A DNA stretch of 64,000 bases from Streptomyces rubradiris (lineage in GTDB: Bacteria; Actinomycetota; Actinomycetes; Streptomycetales; Streptomycetaceae): NCBI RefSeq assembly GCF_016860525.1, contig NZ_BNEA01000015.1, positions 3,720,001-3,784,000 of the forward strand, given 5' to 3'. Of this stretch, positions 27,224 through 35,376 are shown piece by piece. Below the pieces are notes generated by a model that was given only the letters and a program-made list of their open reading frames with translations, was not told the origin of the DNA and did not search any database. The position numbers and the translations under genes are program-made. The first letter of the stretch is position 1. Each line of letters opens with the position of its first letter.

Positions 27224-27552
27224 GCGGCGTAGTTCTCGTACACCTCGTCGTTGTCGAGGGATACGATCCCCGCTCCCCGCTCGTACTCCGAGCGGGCGGT
27301 TTCCAGGAGTCTGCGCCAGGAGGTCACGGTGGGCCGCCTGCGCAGCAGCGCACGGCGCTCACGCTCCGTCATGCCTCCCCACACGCCGAACTCCACGCGG
27401 TTGTCCAGCGCGTCGGCCAGGCACTCGGTACGCACCGGACATCCGGTGCACACCGCCTTGGCCCTGTTCTGCGCTGCTCCCTGAACGAACAGTTCATCCG
27501 GATCGGTAGTGCGGCAGGCGGCCTGCGCACTCCAGTCGGTTACCCAGCCCAT
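27214..27552 (-). CDS. wblA: WhiB-like regulator WblA
   Basis: A 112-residue iron-sulfur WhiB-family protein. The four cluster cysteines are visible: one in SAQAACRTT, two in AVCTGCPVRT and one in RTECLADAL. The GVWGGMTERERR turn and the basic C-terminal DNA-binding region follow. The sequence character is that of S. coelicolor WblA (SCO3579), a pleiotropic repressor of antibiotic production that is needed for aerial hyphae to mature. The start ATG at 27550-27552 gives the usual MGWVTDWSAQAAC; a GGGAGAGG stretch lies 12-19 bases upstream. In-frame ATGs further upstream (for example 27609) would add up to 19 residues and cannot be excluded. Confidence 0.95.
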   Translation of the reverse strand: MGWVTDWSAQAACRTTDPDELFVQGAAQNRAKAVCTGCPVRTECLADALDNRVEFGVWGGMTERERRALLRRRPTVTSWRRLLETARSEYERGAGIVSLDNDEVYENYAAVS

Positions 27553-28111
27553 ACCGGCGCCGTCCTCTCCCGAATCGAGGCTCCCCCACGGCGGCAGCGG
27601 CATATTCACCGCCGCCAGTTGAGGACGTTACGGAAGGTGGGGACCGTGCAACACCCCCTTCGGGCCCAATCTTGAATGGCCCGAACGGACTATGGGTAAG
27701 CGGCAGATCACCCACGGGAGTGAGCTGGCGACATGCGTGATCATCCCGGCAAACCGGGGCAGTCGCGGTGGGCCACACCGGGCGCCGGACGGCACCAGGG
27801 GCGCGCCCGGGACCGCCCCTGGCAGGGAAACAAGGCCGTTTCCCGGGAATTCCCGGCCGTGTCCGGAACGATCCGGGGTAGCCGCACGCAGGAATGGGTG
27901 ACCGCACGGTTGTGACAGTCGAGAGCAGCTTAGGCCAATGCCTGTGCGCGTGTCCGGCGAATGGGGAGGCGGACATCCCCTCTTTGCGTGACCATGACGG
28001 AGGCCGGTGCCCCGGCGATCCCTCGGGGGATACGTCACGATCGGCACTCGGAACATCCCGAGAAGCGGTCGCTCCCTCGGAACGCTCAACAGTACGGATT
28101 AGGCTGCCCCC
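27553..28111. promoter_or_regulatory. 559-bp divergent regulatory region between wblA and the PBP gene
   Basis: No gene is supported. The region contains a strong hairpin with stem CCAGGGGCG/CGCCCCTGG (27795-27803 with 27814-27822) and, 20 bp further, a perfect 14-bp palindrome CCGGGAATTCCCGG (27843-27856). Both lie about 240-300 bp upstream of wblA. A long, complex upstream region fits the heavy regulation known for wblA in Streptomyces. Confidence 0.6.
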
Positions 28112-30478
28112 ATGCCAAAGAAGCGCTCGGGCGGTGGTCTGTCGCCCATGCAGCAGGCCGCCAAGTTCCTCGGTGTCAGTGTGCTCGCCGGAGCCGTCAT
28201 GGCGGGCATCGCGCTGCCCGCGGCCGGAGCGCTGGGCCTCGCGGCCAAGGGCTCGGTCAAGGGCTTCGACGAGATCCCGGCCGACTTGAAGAGCCCCCAG
28301 CTGAGCCAGCGCACCACCATCCTGGACAGCCAGGGGAAGCAGATCGCGACGGTCTATTCCCGCGACCGTACGGTGGTGGACCTCAAGGACATCTCGCCGT
28401 ACATGCAGAAGGCGATCGTCGCGATCGAGGACTCGCGCTTCTACAAGCACGGTGCCGTCGACCTCAAGGGCGTGCTGCGCGCCCTGAACAAGAACGCGCA
28501 GGAGGGTGGGGTCGCCCAGGGCGCTTCCACACTCACCCAGCAGCTGGTGAAGAACTACTTCATCGAGGAGGCCGGCGACGACCCGACGAAGGTCGCCGAG
28601 GCCACCCAGCAGACACTGGGCCGCAAGATCCGCGAGCTGAAGTACGCCATCCAGATCGAGGACAAGCTCGGCAAGAAGAAGATCCTCGAGAACTATCTGA
28701 ACATCACGTTCTTCGGCGAGCAGGCCTACGGCGTCGAGGCCGCCTCCCAGCGTTACTTCTCCAAGCACGCCAAGGACCTCAACCTCCAGGAGTCGGCACT
28801 GCTGGCCGGCATCGTGCAGTCCCCGAGCCGGTACGACCCGGTCAACGACGAGGCCGAGGCCACCAAGCGGCGCAACATCGTGCTCCAGCGGATGGCGGAG
28901 CTGGGCGACATCTCCCAGCAGGAGGCCGACGAGGCGAAGCGCGAACCGCTCGGCCTGCACACCAGCCGCCCCAAGAACGGCTGCATCACCGCGGTCAAGG
29001 GCGCCGGCTTCTTCTGTGACTACGTCCGCCAGGTCATCCTCACCGACCCGGTCTTCGGCAAGACGAAGGAAGCGCGGGCCAAGCTCTGGAACCGGGGCGG
29101 CCTGACGGTCCGTACGACGCTCGACCCGCAGGCGCAGGAATCCGTGCAGGACTCCGTCAAGGACCACGTCTACCGCAGCGACGCCGTGGCCACCGCCGCG
29201 ACCATCGTCGAGCCCGGCACCGGCAAGATCCTCGCCATGGGCCAGTCCCGCCCGTACGGCGTCAACGTCAACGACGGCGAGACGACGATCAACCTGTCCG
29301 TGAACCAGGACATGGGCGGCGGCGCCGGCTACCAGCCCGGCTCCACGTTCAAGCCGATCGTCGCCGCGGCGGCCGTCGAGGGCGGCAAGTCCCCGGGGCA
29401 GGAGTACTCGTCGCCGTACGAGATGGCGTACCCGAGCCCGGTGACCGCGTGCGGCGGCAAGGTCTGGCGCAACGACCCGAGGCGGCCGGAGAAGCTGAAG
29501 AACGAGAACGACTCCGAGCGCGGCCCGTACGGCATGGCGGAGGCCACCGCGAAGTCGGTCAACACCTACTACGTGCAGCTGATCAGCGACATCGGCATCT
29601 GCCCGGTCATCGACATGGCCAAGAAGATGGGCGTGGCGCGCGCGGACGGCCGCAAGATCGTCCAGGCGCCCTCCATCGCGCTCGGCACCCAGGAGGTGTC
29701 CCCGCTGACGATGGCGAGCGCCTACGCCGCCTTCGCCTCGCGCGGCATGTACTGCACCCCGGTCGCCATCGAGTCGGTCACCCAGAAGATCGGCAGCGAG
29801 CAGAAGTCCCTTCCGGTGCCGAAGTCGACCTGCTCACGGGCGATGTCGGAGAACACCGCGGACACGATCAGCACGCTCCTCAAGGGCGTGGTCGAGGACG
29901 GCACGGGCCAGGAGGCCGGCCTCGGCAGCCGCCCGAGCGCGGGCAAGACGGGTACGACGGACGAGCGCTTCGCAGCCTGGTTCGTCGGCTACACCCCGAA
30001 CATGGCGGGCGCGGTCTGGGTCGGCGACCCGCAGCACAAGCGCAAGATGACCAACATCACCATCGGCGGCGTCCCGCACGACAAGGTCTACGGCGGCGAG
30101 GTCCCGGGGCCGATCTGGCGCGACATGATGTCCGGCGCGCTGGAGAACAGGCCCGCTCCGGACTTCCATCTGGTCGACCTTCCCGACGACGGCCACGACG
30201 AGGACGACCGGGGAAAAGGCGACCGGGAGGAGACCGACGACCGCAACGGGGACACGACGGGGCGGACGACCGGGGGACTGATCGGCGGCCTGACGAACGG
30301 CGGCACCGCTGACGGCGGCACCACCGCGGGCGCCCTCGGCGGCTCCTTCCCGACACCGACGTTCTCCCTCCCCGAGAACTTCATCCAGGGGCAGGGGGAT
30401 GGCTGGAACGGCGGGAACGGGGGGATCGGCGGAAACGGTGGCAACGGCGGCAACGGCCGCGGGGGCCGGGGGCACTAG
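28112..30478 (+). CDS. Class A penicillin-binding protein (glycosyltransferase/transpeptidase)
   Basis: A 788-residue bifunctional peptidoglycan synthase. A short cytoplasmic N terminus and one transmembrane helix (residues about 18-46) precede the GT51 domain with IEDSRFYKHGAVD (catalytic Glu near residue 106) and ASTLTQQLVKNY. The transpeptidase domain has GSTFKP (Ser near 411), SVNTYY as the SxN motif and KTGTT (near 612). The last 100 residues are an Asp/Glu-rich then Gly/Asn-rich repeat tail (GNGGNGGNG), probably exposed at the surface. No Shine-Dalgarno sequence precedes the ATG, so the transcript may be leaderless. It is divergent from wblA. Confidence 0.95.
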   Translation: MPKKRSGGGLSPMQQAAKFLGVSVLAGAVMAGIALPAAGALGLAAKGSVKGFDEIPADLKSPQLSQRTTILDSQGKQIATVYSRDRTVVDLKDISPYMQKAIVAIEDSRFYKHGAVDLKGVLRALNKNAQEGGVAQGASTLTQQLVKNYFIEEAGDDPTKVAEATQQTLGRKIRELKYAIQIEDKLGKKKILENYLNITFFGEQAYGVEAASQRYFSKHAKDLNLQESALLAGIVQSPSRYDPVNDEAEATKRRNIVLQRMAELGDISQQEADEAKREPLGLHTSRPKNGCITAVKGAGFFCDYVRQVILTDPVFGKTKEARAKLWNRGGLTVRTTLDPQAQESVQDSVKDHVYRSDAVATAATIVEPGTGKILAMGQSRPYGVNVNDGETTINLSVNQDMGGGAGYQPGSTFKPIVAAAAVEGGKSPGQEYSSPYEMAYPSPVTACGGKVWRNDPRRPEKLKNENDSERGPYGMAEATAKSVNTYYVQLISDIGICPVIDMAKKMGVARADGRKIVQAPSIALGTQEVSPLTMASAYAAFASRGMYCTPVAIESVTQKIGSEQKSLPVPKSTCSRAMSENTADTISTLLKGVVEDGTGQEAGLGSRPSAGKTGTTDERFAAWFVGYTPNMAGAVWVGDPQHKRKMTNITIGGVPHDKVYGGEVPGPIWRDMMSGALENRPAPDFHLVDLPDDGHDEDDRGKGDREETDDRNGDTTGRTTGGLIGGLTNGGTADGGTTAGALGGSFPTPTFSLPENFIQGQGDGWNGGNGGIGGNGGNGGNGRGGRGH

Positions 30479-30518
30479 GACGGGCCGGGTACGGCCGATC
30501 GTGTCCGGCGCCGGATGA

Positions 30519-30554
30519 GCGGGGTCGCACCTCTGGGAAGGGGTGCGACCCCGC
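30519..30554 (+). terminator. Terminator after the PBP gene
   Basis: GCGGGGTCGCACC (30519-30531) pairs perfectly with GGTGCGACCCCGC (30542-30554), a 13-bp stem with a 10-nt loop, 41 bp past the stop codon. Confidence 0.85.
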
Positions 30555-30639
30555 GGCCGTAGAGACGCGGTACCTATGCGGCCGGCACTGCAGAAGGCCA
30601 GCTCTGGAGGACAGCGCACGCGGCCACCGGAGAGAAGGC

Positions 30640-30721
30640 CGCCCAGGGAGCCGGTCCAGAAGGAGGCCGGCCCAGAAGGAGGCCGGTCCAGCAAGAGGCC
30701 GGCTCAGGAGGAGGCCGGTCC
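30640..30721. repeat. Degenerate 15-18-bp repeats (GGCCGGYCCAG)
   Basis: Four to five copies of a unit around GAGGCCGGCCCAGAAG follow each other between the PBP terminator and the yqeY stop. They are imperfect in length and sequence, without spacers. They may form overlapping weak hairpins; no function is assigned. Confidence 0.6.
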
Positions 30722-30727
30722 GGGAGC

Positions 30728-31195
30728 TCAGCCCTGGAGGTGCTTCTTCACCGCGGCGGCGACCCGGCCGCCCTCGGCCTGACCGGCCACCTTCGGGTTC
30801 ACGATCTTCATGACGGCGCCCATGGCCCGCGGCCCCTCGGCACCGGCCGCCTTCGCCTCGGCCACCGCCTGGGCGACGATCGCGTCCAGTTCCTCGTCGG
30901 ACATCTGCTTGGGCAGGTAGTCGGCGAGTACCTCGCCCTCGGCCTTCTCCCGCTCGGCTTGCTCGGCACGGCCGCCCTGCGCGAAGGCCTCGGCCGCCTC
31001 ACGGCGCTTCTTCGCCTCGCGGGTGATCACCTTGAGGACCTCGTCGTCGGACAGCTCCCGCTTCTCCTTGCCCGCGACCTCCTCCTTGGTGATCGCGGCG
31101 AGGGTCAGCCGGAGCGTCGAGGAGCGGAGCTCGTCGCGCCCCTTGATCGCGGCGTTGAGGTCGTCCTGCAGCTTCGACTTGAGCGTGGTGGTCAT
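30728..31195 (-). CDS. GatB/YqeY domain protein
   Basis: A 155-residue cytoplasmic protein of the YqeY family (the Asn/Gln amidotransferase-like tail domain). Conserved features are LKSKLQDDLNAAIKGRDELRSSTLRLTLAAI near the N terminus and the C-terminal AMGAVMKIVNPKVAGQAEGGRVAAAV. It is related to the tRNA-binding tail of GatB, but free-standing YqeY proteins have no firmly known role. It is single-gene and divergent from the phosphoesterase gene. Confidence 0.93.
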   Translation of the reverse strand: MTTTLKSKLQDDLNAAIKGRDELRSSTLRLTLAAITKEEVAGKEKRELSDDEVLKVITREAKKRREAAEAFAQGGRAEQAEREKAEGEVLADYLPKQMSDEELDAIVAQAVAEAKAAGAEGPRAMGAVMKIVNPKVAGQAEGGRVAAAVKKHLQG

Positions 31196-31303
31196 GGCCC
31201 GATTGTCGCAGGTGCGCGGTCACCCGTGCCTGCGCATTTAGCCGCGGGCGCGCGATCGCCCGGGTCCGCCCCTCATAACCGCCATAACCGTCGCTCGGCC
31301 GGG

Positions 31304-31396
31304 GCGGCCGTCCGCTCAGCCGGCGCGGCCGTCCGCTCGGCTGGGGGCGGCCGTCCGCTCGGCTGGGGGCGGCCGTCCGTTCGGCTGGGGCGGCCG
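31304..31396. repeat. Tandem 22-bp repeats upstream of the phosphoesterase gene
   Basis: About four and a half copies of a unit around GCGGCCGTCCGCTCGGCTGG run head to tail between yqeY and the metallophosphoesterase gene, slightly varied in length. They lie in the divergent promoter region, so they separate or decorate the two promoters. Not a CRISPR array. Confidence 0.8.
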
Positions 31397-31433
31397 GTCT
31401 CGGCGCGCCCAACCCGTCTGACACGATGGACAG

Positions 31434-32360
31434 ATGCGCGCGCGATACGGAATCCCCCTGGGAATCGTGGCGGCCGGCACCGCCGGCCTGGTCTATGCGG
31501 CGGGCTTCGAGGCCCGTTCCTTCCGCCTCCGACGGGTCACCGTCCCCGTCCTGCCCCCGGGCATGCGCCCGCTGCGCGTGCTCCAGGTCTCCGACATCCA
31601 CATGGTCGGCGGCCAGCGCAAGAAGCAGCGCTGGCTGCAGTCGCTGGCCGGGCTGCGCCCCGACTTCGTGATCAACACCGGGGACAACCTGTCGGACCCC
31701 GAGGGCGTCCCGGAAGTGCTGGACGCGCTGGGCCCGCTGATGGAGTTCCCGGGCGCTTACGTCTTCGGCTCCAACGACTACTACGGCCCCAAGCTGCGCA
31801 ACCCCGCCCGCTACCTGCTGGAGAAGGCGAGCGGACGCCACGGGCTGAACGGCAACGCGCCGGCGGTGGGCGCGATCCACAACCCGTGGGAGGACCTGCG
31901 GGACGGCTTCGACGCGGCGGGCTGGCTGAACCTGACCAACACGCGGGGAACCCTCAAGATCGAGGGCGTCTCCATCGAGATGACCGGCCTGGACGACCCG
32001 CACATCAAGCGGGACCGCTACGCCCGGGTGGCCGGCGGCCCGTCAGAGGGGCACGACTTCTCGATGGGCGTGGTCCACGCGCCGTACCTGCGGGTACTGG
32101 ACGCGTTCACGGCGGACGACTACCCCCTGATCCTGGCCGGCCACACCCACGGCGGCCAGCTGTGCATCCCCTTCTACGGCGCCCTGGTCACCAACTGCGA
32201 CCTGGACACGGACCGCGTGAAGGGCCTGTCCACGCACACCGTGGAGGGCCGTACGTCCTACCTCCACGTCTCGGCCGGCTGCGGCACGAACCGCTACACC
32301 CCGGTCCGCTTCGCGTGCCCGCCGGAGGCGACGTTGCTGACGCTGGTGGAGAAGCGGTAA
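31434..32360 (+). CDS. Membrane-anchored metallophosphoesterase
   Basis: A 308-residue calcineurin-like phosphoesterase. An N-terminal hydrophobic stretch (GIPLGIVAAGTAGLVYAAGF) probably anchors it in the membrane. The metal ligands are in VSDIHMVGG, NTGDNLSD, FGSNDYYG and LAGHTHGGQL, the complete dinuclear-metal set of the YkuE-like group (GNHD is replaced by GSNDY, as in many actinobacterial members). The substrate is unknown; YkuE-like enzymes are extracytoplasmic or membrane-associated. The start ATG is preceded by divergent promoter sequence with tandem repeats. Confidence 0.9.
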   Translation: MRARYGIPLGIVAAGTAGLVYAAGFEARSFRLRRVTVPVLPPGMRPLRVLQVSDIHMVGGQRKKQRWLQSLAGLRPDFVINTGDNLSDPEGVPEVLDALGPLMEFPGAYVFGSNDYYGPKLRNPARYLLEKASGRHGLNGNAPAVGAIHNPWEDLRDGFDAAGWLNLTNTRGTLKIEGVSIEMTGLDDPHIKRDRYARVAGGPSEGHDFSMGVVHAPYLRVLDAFTADDYPLILAGHTHGGQLCIPFYGALVTNCDLDTDRVKGLSTHTVEGRTSYLHVSAGCGTNRYTPVRFACPPEATLLTLVEKR

Positions 32361-32401
32361 CGGGCCGGAGGGGGCCCCGGCAGCCCATTCGGCCGACGCT
32401 C

Positions 32402-32551
32402 GATGACGGAAGGCCGGGACGCCGGAGCGACCGGATGACGGAGAGACCGGGGTAACGGAGAAGCCGGACGACGGAGACACCGGGGTAACGGAGAAGCCGG
32501 GACGACGGAGACACCGGGGTAAGGGAGAGACCGGGACGGCGGAGAGGCCGG
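32402..32551. repeat. Tandem ACGGAGA/CCGGGG repeats
   Basis: About four copies of a 33-34-bp unit built from two half-units (GACGGAGACACCGGGGTAA and CGGAGAAGCCGGGACGAC) lie between the phosphoesterase gene and the next gene. The arms are not complementary, so they are not terminator hairpins. No coding potential. Confidence 0.8.
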
Positions 32552-32620
32552 TGATCGTCCCGTAACCCACCTGGCCCAATCCGTCTGGCCGCCCCCCTCC
32601 CCCGCTCCTAGCGTGAGGGC

Positions 32621-33379
32621 ATGACCGCCCCGATACCCAGGGACATCCCGGACCTGCCCGCGGTCCCGGGCCCGCCCGTCCTGCTGCCCGCCCCCGTCCC
32701 GGCCACGGCGGTGGTGGCCCCGGTGCGCCGCCCGACGGCCGCGGTGTTCCGTCTGCTGATCGCCGTGACGGCGGCGGTCGGGGTCGCGCTGGAACTACTG
32801 CTGGGCGGTCCGGCCCGCATGCTGAGCTACTTCAGCGTCCAGGCCACCGCGCTGCTGGCCGTGATCACGTTCCTGTCGGCGACGAGGGCCTGGCGGGCCC
32901 GCCGCCCGCTCCCGCCGGCGGTGACCGGCGCCGCGCTCCTCTACGTCGTGATCGGCGCCCTGATCTACCACCTGCTCCTGGCCCACACGACGCCGCCGTT
33001 CTCCATGACCGGCGCGACGACGGCCCCGGAACGCTGGCACGCCCAGTGGACGGCGCTCCAGATTCTCCACGTACTGGTCCCGGCGGCGGCGGTACTGGAC
33101 TGGCTGCTGCTCACCCCCGCGGCCCGCCTGCGCCTCCGCCAGACCGCGGCCTGGCTCCTGTACCCCTTGGCCTACCTGGCCTTCACCTTCATCCGGGGCG
33201 CGCTCCTGTCACCGTCCGCCCCGTCCCGCCACCTCTATCCCTTCCTGGACGCGACGGCCCACGGCTACCGCGGCACCCTGGCGAACGCCCTCCTCCTGGG
33301 CCTCGGGATCTACGCCCTGTCGGTCCTCCTGGTGGCCTTGGACCACACCCGCCCGACCCCGACCCGCCACCGCCTCTGA
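32621..33379 (+). CDS. Pr6Pr-type integral membrane protein
   Basis: A 252-residue integral membrane protein with about six transmembrane helices. It matches the Pr6Pr (FAR-17a/AIG1-like) family pattern: MLSYFSVQATALLAVITFL, LYVVIGALIYHLLLAHTTPP, WTALQILHVLVPAAAVLDWLLL and YPFLDATAHGYRGTLANALLLG. Function unknown. The N-terminal 45 residues are Pro/Val-rich and probably cytoplasmic. It is the last chromosomal gene before the tRNA-Pro insertion site. Confidence 0.82.
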   Translation: MTAPIPRDIPDLPAVPGPPVLLPAPVPATAVVAPVRRPTAAVFRLLIAVTAAVGVALELLLGGPARMLSYFSVQATALLAVITFLSATRAWRARRPLPPAVTGAALLYVVIGALIYHLLLAHTTPPFSMTGATTAPERWHAQWTALQILHVLVPAAAVLDWLLLTPAARLRLRQTAAWLLYPLAYLAFTFIRGALLSPSAPSRHLYPFLDATAHGYRGTLANALLLGLGIYALSVLLVALDHTRPTPTRHRL

Positions 33380-33444
33380 ACCGGATTTCGTCTACAGCCC
33401 CCAGTGGGCTAAAGTAAACGTCGTCGCCGCGAGAGCAGCGACAC

Positions 33445-33518
33445 CGGGGTGTAGCGCAGCTTGGCAGCGCGCTTCGTTCGGGACGAAGAGGTCGTGGGTT
33501 CAAATCCCGCCACCCCGA
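33445..33518 (+). tRNA. tRNA-Pro (anticodon CGG)
   Basis: A 74-nt cloverleaf can be drawn. Acceptor arms CGGGGTG/CACCCCG, D stem GCGC/GCGC, anticodon stem CTTCG/CGAAG with loop TTCGGGA (anticodon CGG), T stem GTGGG/CCCGC with loop TTCAAAT, and discriminator A. CCA is not encoded. The 3' half from position 33475 is the integration site of the element that follows; the gene is regenerated intact. Confidence 0.96.
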
Positions 33519-33521
33519 CGC
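33475..33521 (+). repeat. attL: 47-bp direct repeat (3' half of tRNA-Pro)
   Basis: The 47 bp from CGTTCGGGACGAAGAGG to CACCCCGACGC are identical to 38024-38070. They cover the anticodon loop to the 3' end of the tRNA plus three bases. An exact long repeat at a tRNA 3' end beside a tyrosine integrase gene is the signature of site-specific integration. Confidence 0.95.
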
Positions 33522-33523
33522 TG

Positions 33524-33563
33524 GACAGAGGCCACATACGAATTGTCGTATGTGGCCTCTGTC
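33524..33563. terminator. Hairpin just inside attL
   Basis: An 18-bp perfect stem (GACAGAGGCCACATACGA at 33524-33541 with its complement at 33546-33563) and a 4-nt loop ATTG. It can terminate the tRNA transcript coming from the left and the integrase transcript coming from the right. Confidence 0.88.
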
Positions 33564-33589
33564 GTGCTCAGGGGGCCAACCGAAGTTGA

Positions 33590-34795
33590 TCAGGCCACCG
33601 CGTCGCCCTCTTCGTCGTCCTCCGCGTCCTCCTCTTCCTGATCTTCGGCGAAGATGTCATCCATGGCCTCGGCGCCCTCTGTGATCACGGGCCTGAGCTG
33701 CTTCCGGTAGACCGCTTCCGTGGTGGCCTGGCTGCTGTGGCCGACCAGGAGCGCGATGCGCTCCAGAGGGATGCCGTGATCGGAGAGCAGTGACACGAAG
33801 CTGTGTCGGAGCTCTCGGGGGGTCCACTCCGGCTTCAGACCCGCCTTTTTCACGATGGCCTTGAAGTCGCGCCGGACATTCGCGGCATCGAGCGGCTCGC
33901 CGCTCCGAGTGGTGAAGACACGGCCGGTCGGGCTCCACTCCATCCCGCGGGATGCACGCTCCTGCTTCTGCCATCGCTTGTGCTCTTCGAGCACGTCGAC
34001 CACCTGCCTCGGCAGGGCGATGGTCCGACGGCTCTTCCTGGTCTTGGTCTCGCCGTGCTTGCGTACGGAACGCCACACCGCGACGTGAGGCGGGATACCT
34101 TCCTTCGGCTCCAGAAAGGCGTGGTCCCAGGTGAGTGGTCGTGCCTCTTCCGCGCGTACGCCGCTGAGGAGCGAAAGCACTAGGTAGGCGTACAGGCGAG
34201 ACGGACGGGCCGCGGCAAGAACGGCCTTCGCCTGCTCCAGGTCGAGCGCCTTACTCGGCCGACCGGGACGGCCCTCCGGCACGGTCACCAGCAGCGCGAC
34301 ATTGCGGGCGGCCTTGTCCCTGCGCTGAGCGTGTGCGATGGAGCGGCGCAAGATGGCGAGCAGGTCACGCAGGCTCCGGGTCGCCAGCACTTCCGCCCTG
34401 TCGTCCAACCAGTCGTCCACGTCGTCCGCGCTGAGATCCTTCAGCTTCGCCTTACCGATGAGCGGGATCAGGTGCTTGTTCGCCATCGAGCGGTTCTTGC
34501 CGATGGTTCCCTTCTCGTCGCGCCCCTTGAGTCCGCGCTCCAACCAGTCGTTCACGGCGTCGGCCACGGTGTAGTTCGCCGGCGACTTGACGCCCGCCTG
34601 GACCTCCTTCTTCAGGTCCCGGATCTTCTGCCGGACCTCGGTCTTCGTCTTGCCGTACACCTTCGGCCGGCGACGCTTCCCGTTCGGGGCGTACCCCAGG
34701 GAGACCGCCCCGACGTATCGGTTCTTGGCCGCGTCCCAGTAGATGGTGTCCTCCCCGTGGCCAGCCCGGCGGGCGCGCTGCGGGGTGTCGGTCAT
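33590..34795 (-). CDS. int: Tyrosine site-specific integrase
   Basis: A 401-residue phage-type integrase that recombines attP with the tRNA-Pro 3' end. The N-terminal AP2-like arm-binding part (YWDAAKNRYVGAVSLGYAPNGKRRR) is followed by a SAM-like core-binding domain and the catalytic domain. The active-site residues are Arg in LLSGVRAEEARPL, His/Arg in TPRELRHSFVS, His in LLVGHSSQATT and the nucleophile Tyr in EAVYRKQL. An acidic tail (EDQEEEDAEDDEEGD) closes the protein. The start ATG at 34793-34795 was chosen; an ATG at 34811-34813 would add six residues. The stop lies 69 bp from attL, the usual int-att arrangement. Confidence 0.95.
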   Translation of the reverse strand: MTDTPQRARRAGHGEDTIYWDAAKNRYVGAVSLGYAPNGKRRRPKVYGKTKTEVRQKIRDLKKEVQAGVKSPANYTVADAVNDWLERGLKGRDEKGTIGKNRSMANKHLIPLIGKAKLKDLSADDVDDWLDDRAEVLATRSLRDLLAILRRSIAHAQRRDKAARNVALLVTVPEGRPGRPSKALDLEQAKAVLAAARPSRLYAYLVLSLLSGVRAEEARPLTWDHAFLEPKEGIPPHVAVWRSVRKHGETKTRKSRRTIALPRQVVDVLEEHKRWQKQERASRGMEWSPTGRVFTTRSGEPLDAANVRRDFKAIVKKAGLKPEWTPRELRHSFVSLLSDHGIPLERIALLVGHSSQATTEAVYRKQLRPVITEGAEAMDDIFAEDQEEEDAEDDEEGDAVA

Positions 34796-34869
34796 GCTGT
34801 GTTGAGCCTCCATAGGGCAGGGCCGCGCCCCGATGGGCGCGGACCCTGCGCAATTGAGTGATGAGAGCT

Positions 34870-34949
34870 TCAGGCGGCAGCCTCCGCCTCGCGCTTGAGC
34901 AGTTCGACGTACCGCTCGATGTACTCCGGGGGAACGAGGCGGCGACGCG
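34870..34949 (-). pseudogene. 3' remnant of an excisionase-like gene
   Basis: Just upstream of int on the same strand, a frame ending at the TGA at 34870-34872 encodes RRRLVPPEYIERYVELLKREAEAAA at its end (the part seen is split here: RRRLVPPEYIERYV, then ELLKREAEAAA). This is like the C termini of small helix-turn-helix excisionases placed before int in actinomycete elements. There is no N-terminal HTH and no start: upstream of about 34949 the frame runs antisense through the GntR remnant. A truncated, non-functional gene is the simplest reading; the family call is tentative. Confidence 0.4.
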
Positions 34950-35144
34950 ATCCGGCAGCTCCGGACCGACGGGCTTGCGGTGAGCCACCAGGGCAAGGGA
35001 GCGTTCCTCACCCGTGACGCCACCACGGCCGCGAAGCTTGCGGACCCGGTCGGCGCGATCACAGAGCTGCAGGAGGAGGTCGCCCGGCTTCGGACCGAGG
35101 TCGGCGACCTGCGGGAGCGCGTAGCAGCACTCGAAGGCAACTGA
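34938..35144 (+). pseudogene. 3' remnant of a GntR-family regulator (KorSA-like)
   Basis: An open frame without a plausible start encodes AIRQLRTDGLAVSHQGKGAF, which matches the wing of GntR regulators (xLxxEGLVxSRQGKGTFV). It then shows a heptad-patterned coiled coil (AITELQEEVARLRTEVGDL) and stops at 35142-35144. The HTH part that should precede it is missing. GntR-type KorSA repressors control transfer in pSAM2-like elements, so this is probably the tail of such a repressor gene left after an internal deletion. Confidence 0.6.
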
Positions 35145-35376
35145 CCTCCGCCGCCCCTCACCCGACCCGCCATGGCCGCAGTAGTGAGACATGAACACCT
35201 CCTCGCTCGGACGTGTCCTATTTCACTGCTGCGGCCTACAAACCTGTATCACGTCGCCCTGGCTGACTGAGACTCACAGGATTTATACATCCGCTTACAC
35301 ATGCTCTATCGCTGTTTTCATGGGCCTAGTCGAACCGCTACACTCGCGACTCCGGCTAGCTATCTAGGAGGGGTAG
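35145..35376. promoter_or_regulatory. Promoter region of the cargo operon
   Basis: This 232-bp stretch is A/T-richer than its surroundings, with TTTATACATCCGCTTACAC and TCTATCGCTGTTTTCAT segments near 35280-35320. It ends in a strong AGGAGGGG ribosome binding site three bases before the ATG at 35377. A minus-strand ATG at 35190-35192 with its own AGGAGG is noted but opens no credible ORF. Confidence 0.5.

Noticed and set aside
31304..31396. CRISPR-like array
   Set aside because: Short units without spacers, variable unit length.
33445..33518. A second complete tRNA-Pro at attR
   Set aside because: Only the 3' half is duplicated at 38024-38070; the D arm and acceptor 5' strand are missing there.
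35145..35192. Minus-strand start ATG with AGGAGG at 35190-35192 (MSHYCGHGG...)
   Set aside because: The frame continues antisense through the GntR remnant, the xis remnant and into int with poor composition; not the frame of the xis remnant. The Shine-Dalgarno match may be a relic of a deleted gene.
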